From positions 2,688,001 through 2,752,000 of the forward strand of contig BDSL01000002.1 of the NCBI GenBank assembly GCA_003116995.1: DNA of 64,000 bases, in the 5' to 3' direction. The notes beneath the pieces were generated by a model. That model was not told the origin of the DNA, did no database searches, and saw nothing but the letters and a program-made list of their open reading frames with translations. Positions 61,283 through 64,000 of this stretch are shown one piece after another (the stretch's first letter is position 1; every line of letters starts with the position of its first letter). This DNA comes from Yamagishiella unicocca (Eukaryota; Chlorophyta; Chlorophyceae; Chlamydomonadales; Volvocaceae). The position numbers and the translations under genes were made by a program.

Positions 61283-64000
61283 ATGGAGCTCAAGAGGTGG
61301 ACAACCATCTTCCTTCTCCTCCTTGCCGTTGCTGGTACGTGTATCCGCTCATTGCATTAGATGCTAACCGATGCCATCGTGTATGTGGACCCTCCTTTCG
61401 CAAATTTGAAATGCCACACCTGGGCTGTTGGCCTTCATTCGCCTTAAGCATTCTCCTTTGGAATCAGGTTCTTTGTAGAGATAAAGCGCGTTGTCTGTAT
61501 ATGAGTATATGCCCTGGTTACGAAATAGGCGTGCGGTGCTGAACGGGGCGCTTTCAACCTTCGCTCTAATTGCCACGTAAATTAATACTTAAACGGTCAC
61601 CGGGTACCCGCAGGCTTTGCGGAGGCCCAAAAGACCCTTCGTAAGTTGGGGGTCGTTGGGGACACCGACCAGCACCGTGGCCAGCGCTCTGTACATGGTG
61701 CAACCTGACGGTGCAATCCTCCTCATGAAACGCAGGCAACAAAAACGGCATTAGGCTGGCAATTGGTTCTGGACCTAGGGGCCGCTTGGAGTTGTCTTCG
61801 AAGACTGCCTGGTTTTCTAACAACGGGAAAGTGGCTTGGAGCGCAGTTTGCGATAGCGACCAATTCACCGATGACCTGGCACTGGTGCGTAACCGACCAG
61901 CGAATTGTAGCGGATGCGTACATTAACTTCACAACGTGCACAATGTTGCGAGCCTCTGGCCTTGTACACTGGGTCGCTAGGGTCGAGTGGTTGCTTCTTT
62001 GTCCGCTTGGGGCTTGAGCATTCATTCATAATACTGCCTGCTTCTTAGGGTAGTAGTAACTGTTACAGTGGGTTCCAGACCAAGGTAGAACCATCGGGCA
62101 CATATTTGTCGCTGCCGGGTTGGTAAAGCCAGGCGCCGCTCACTGCAGGTCATGTGCAATTTGCTTGACTACCAGTATGGCAGGAAATACTACGCCCCTA
62201 AAGTGACTTACCGCGATACTTTGAGGTGAGACGGGTTGTCGTTACGGGAAAGCGTGGCGGGATCTTTGGCAATAGGCTTACATGTGGCATCAGCGAATTC
62301 AGTGGCACCGCAAGCTGTGGCATGGGGATTTGTGTCCATCCAAATTCCAAATGCTGTCCCGCCCAACCCCACTACCTTTTGCAGCAGCATCAACCCGCTG
62401 GTAGGCAGGATCTACTGCTATCCTACCTCATCCCACCGCCGAATGCTTCGCGGGGCAATCGATACGAACGCCATCCCTGTCATCAATGACGGAACAGACC
62501 GGGATCGCTCCTTGTTCACCCCGCTGATGGGCGACGTTAACATCCCGAACGGGGCCCCGTATTACTGCGGATTTTACTCGGGCACATGCGACCCCTCCGG
62601 GCCGCTAGTAGGCATTGAGTGCTCTCGTAAGTCGGTTTTCCAATTGTTAAACTTGTGTTGTTCCTACACATAAAGGGGGGTCGCTTGATACGTAGTAGTT
62701 TCCGTTAACGTATGCCCGAAGCATCTGTCCAAGCAGTGCGATGTGTCCAAGCAGTGCTGATGCGTGTGACCCCAAGCCTATCCTCCTCGTAGGATGGCCA
62801 GTAGGATGTAGTAGGATGGCCACGTTAACTGGCCTTACCTTGTCGCTTGCGGGGCGTCCCTTTTCCTCTTTCCCTTGCACTGCAGACACGCCCCTGCCCC
62901 CCGCCCCGTCGCCACCTCCTCGGCCACCCAGCCCCCCTCCCCGTAAGTAACCGTCATGCGGTGGTCAGGCAACCTGAAGGCAGGAATTGGAGCATCTGTC
63001 TAGGTAATAGCCACGAAAGAAAGGCATTTTGGATCGCCAAGTGCTTGTGCTTCAGTAAAATGAACGCAACCCTGCCATTTGACGCCGCCGCACCTGATCC
63101 TGATCGCCGGGCCGCGCCAACATCGTCCGTCCATCTTCTTGGAATTCCCCAGCCCCCCCGGCGATGTCCAACGAAATCCGCATGATTGGCGGTCGCATGG
63201 ATGTCTGGGACCGCGTGGAGCCAAACCTTTGCACCTCCGATCTACCGGATGGCTTCTGCAATTATTACGGTCGTGTCGAAGTGCGGGTAGGTTGTGTGCA
63301 GTGATGCACCCCTGAATCAGGCCTGCCTACGTTATGATTTGTTATGATATGCATGTCTTGCCAGAGTGATGCAGACCAAACCTCATCCGATATGCTCTGT
63401 GAAACTCCAATGGCCAATGCCAACCTCCCTCTGTCTCAGGTGAACGCTCCTAGCGCTGACGGCACCAAGATCTGGGCACCTCTGTGCGCACCAACCGAGG
63501 CTTTGGCGAGCAGCGTGGGATACATTGTATGTCAGCAAGTAAGTGGCGTCGCATGCCGGGTATTTCGTTACAGAACAAGGAACATCGGAATCCGGGTAGC
63601 AGTTGCGGAGTGGATACGTTTAATCTCACCCTTGTGTCAGATACACTGCAACTTGCGCCTAATTACAAAAGCTCGGAAACCCATGTTCCTACAGGTCTAT
63701 GACTGGCCACTGCCCTTGGACGGAGGATTTGAAGTTGTCACATCTGCCGTACCTGAGCAGTCATTTTCTCTCCCTAGTGGTAAGCAACGGCGTGCTTACC
63801 GGCTAACGGCCGGAAGGCTTGGTGCTGTCACGCAGCATAAACAAGCTGAATCCCTCTACATTGCATGTCTTCTTATGAGCATGATCCTGAGCGCGAATCT
63901 TTTGGCGCCAAATGTTCCTTTCGCAGATCCTGTGACTGCCCCAGGTGATTTTAACCCCGCTAACTACAACGGTTGGGTTGCAATCACGGGAGTCGACACG
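61283..64000 (+). CDS. SRCR-array copy 5 (cut by window end)
   Basis: Ten exons are visible: 61283-61334, 61614-61640, 61736-61884, 62149-62225, 62385-62626, 62886-62942, 63153-63286, 63440-63538, 63695-63779 and 63926 to the window edge; the last coding exon lies outside. The signal peptide is MELKRWTTIFLLLLAVAG. Domain 1 includes NGIRLAIGSGPRGRLELSSK, AWSAVCDSDQFTDDLAL, VMCNLLDYQYGRKYY and GPLVGIECS. Its domain 1 C-terminal exon (242 bases) is 39-57 bases shorter than in the other copies, losing part of the variable loop. The linker is TPLPPAPSPPPRPPSPPPP. Domain 2 includes IRMIGGRMDVWDRVEPNLC, YGRVEVR, KIWAPLCAPTEAL and VYDWPLPLDGGF. The first exon is the same 52-base size as in copy 2, not the 58 bases of copies 3 and 4. 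An element end sits in the intron after the third exon. Confidence 0.88.
62051..62103 (-). repeat. dispersed-element end in SRCR copy 5 intron
   Basis: The minus strand reads CCCGATGGTTCTACCTTGG, then TCTGGAACCCACTGTAACAG. It lies 46 bases upstream of the fourth exon. Confidence 0.78.

Noticed and set aside
60856..61542. 228-codon plus-strand open frame
   Set aside because: It overlaps the copy 5 signal-peptide exon in another frame, contains no domain, and has low-complexity amino-acid use typical of a chance frame.
32084..64000. Naming the array genes pherophorins because of the PPSPPP linkers
   Set aside because: The flanking domains show SRCR-like GRxEV / xWxxVC / GxxxxC patterns, not the pherophorin domains, and the linkers are far shorter than typical pherophorin rods.

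Overview
The window reads as nuclear DNA of a volvocine green alga (Chlamydomonas/Volvox type). The genes are cut into many short exons joined by GT-AG introns. Their products are plant/algal types: a thylakoid SecE, a plant SnRK1 beta subunit, a SULTR sulfate transporter, and secreted proteins with a Pro/Ser-rich linker like those of volvocine extracellular-matrix proteins. Intergenic DNA is long and only moderately GC-rich by eye, which fits a Volvox-like genome better than C. reinhardtii; that species-level remark is inference. No bacterial operon, rRNA, tRNA or CRISPR array was seen.

Left half (1-28.7 kb): single-copy housekeeping and signalling genes, each reconstructed exon by exon with phases that close to a whole number of codons. 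In order: ATG18/WIPI autophagy propeller (+, 1208-4436); GUCD1-family protein with a C39-peptidase-like triad (-, 5833-7716); SnRK1/AMPK beta subunit (+, 8318-10708); an unrecognised acidic single-pass membrane protein (-, 10879-12101); chloroplast SecE (+, 12467-13263); CaMK-type protein kinase (-, 14282-17178); SULTR/SLC26 sulfate transporter (-, 20026-24824); a small unrecognised Lys-rich protein (+, 27303-28737). Three neighbouring pairs are divergent and share upstream DNA (7717-8317, 12102-12466, 24825-27302).

Right half (32-64 kb): five paralogous genes for secreted proteins with two SRCR-like (scavenger receptor cysteine-rich) domains joined by a proline-rich linker. Copies 1-3 lie on the minus strand (32084-36237, 38722-42302, 46053-49802) and copies 4-5 on the plus strand (55166-58958, 61283 to beyond the window), so the array flips orientation across a 5.4-kb spacer. 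All have the same exon plan (11 exons; copy 1 shows 10, copy 5 is cut by the window end) with identical intron phases, while sequence, linker and exon lengths have drifted. This array is the most interesting system here.

The spacers in and around the array, and some of its introns, carry many decayed copies of one dispersed element whose best-preserved end reads ...GTCTGGAACCCACTGTAAC. Other oddities are an exact 172-bp tandem duplication, two apparent GC-AG introns, a start codon separated from its reading frame by an intron, and a possible relic of a gene with a DIDIF (nucleotidyltransferase-like) motif. All gene models are hand-made from splice signals, frame continuity and remembered family motifs; no alignment or transcript was available.
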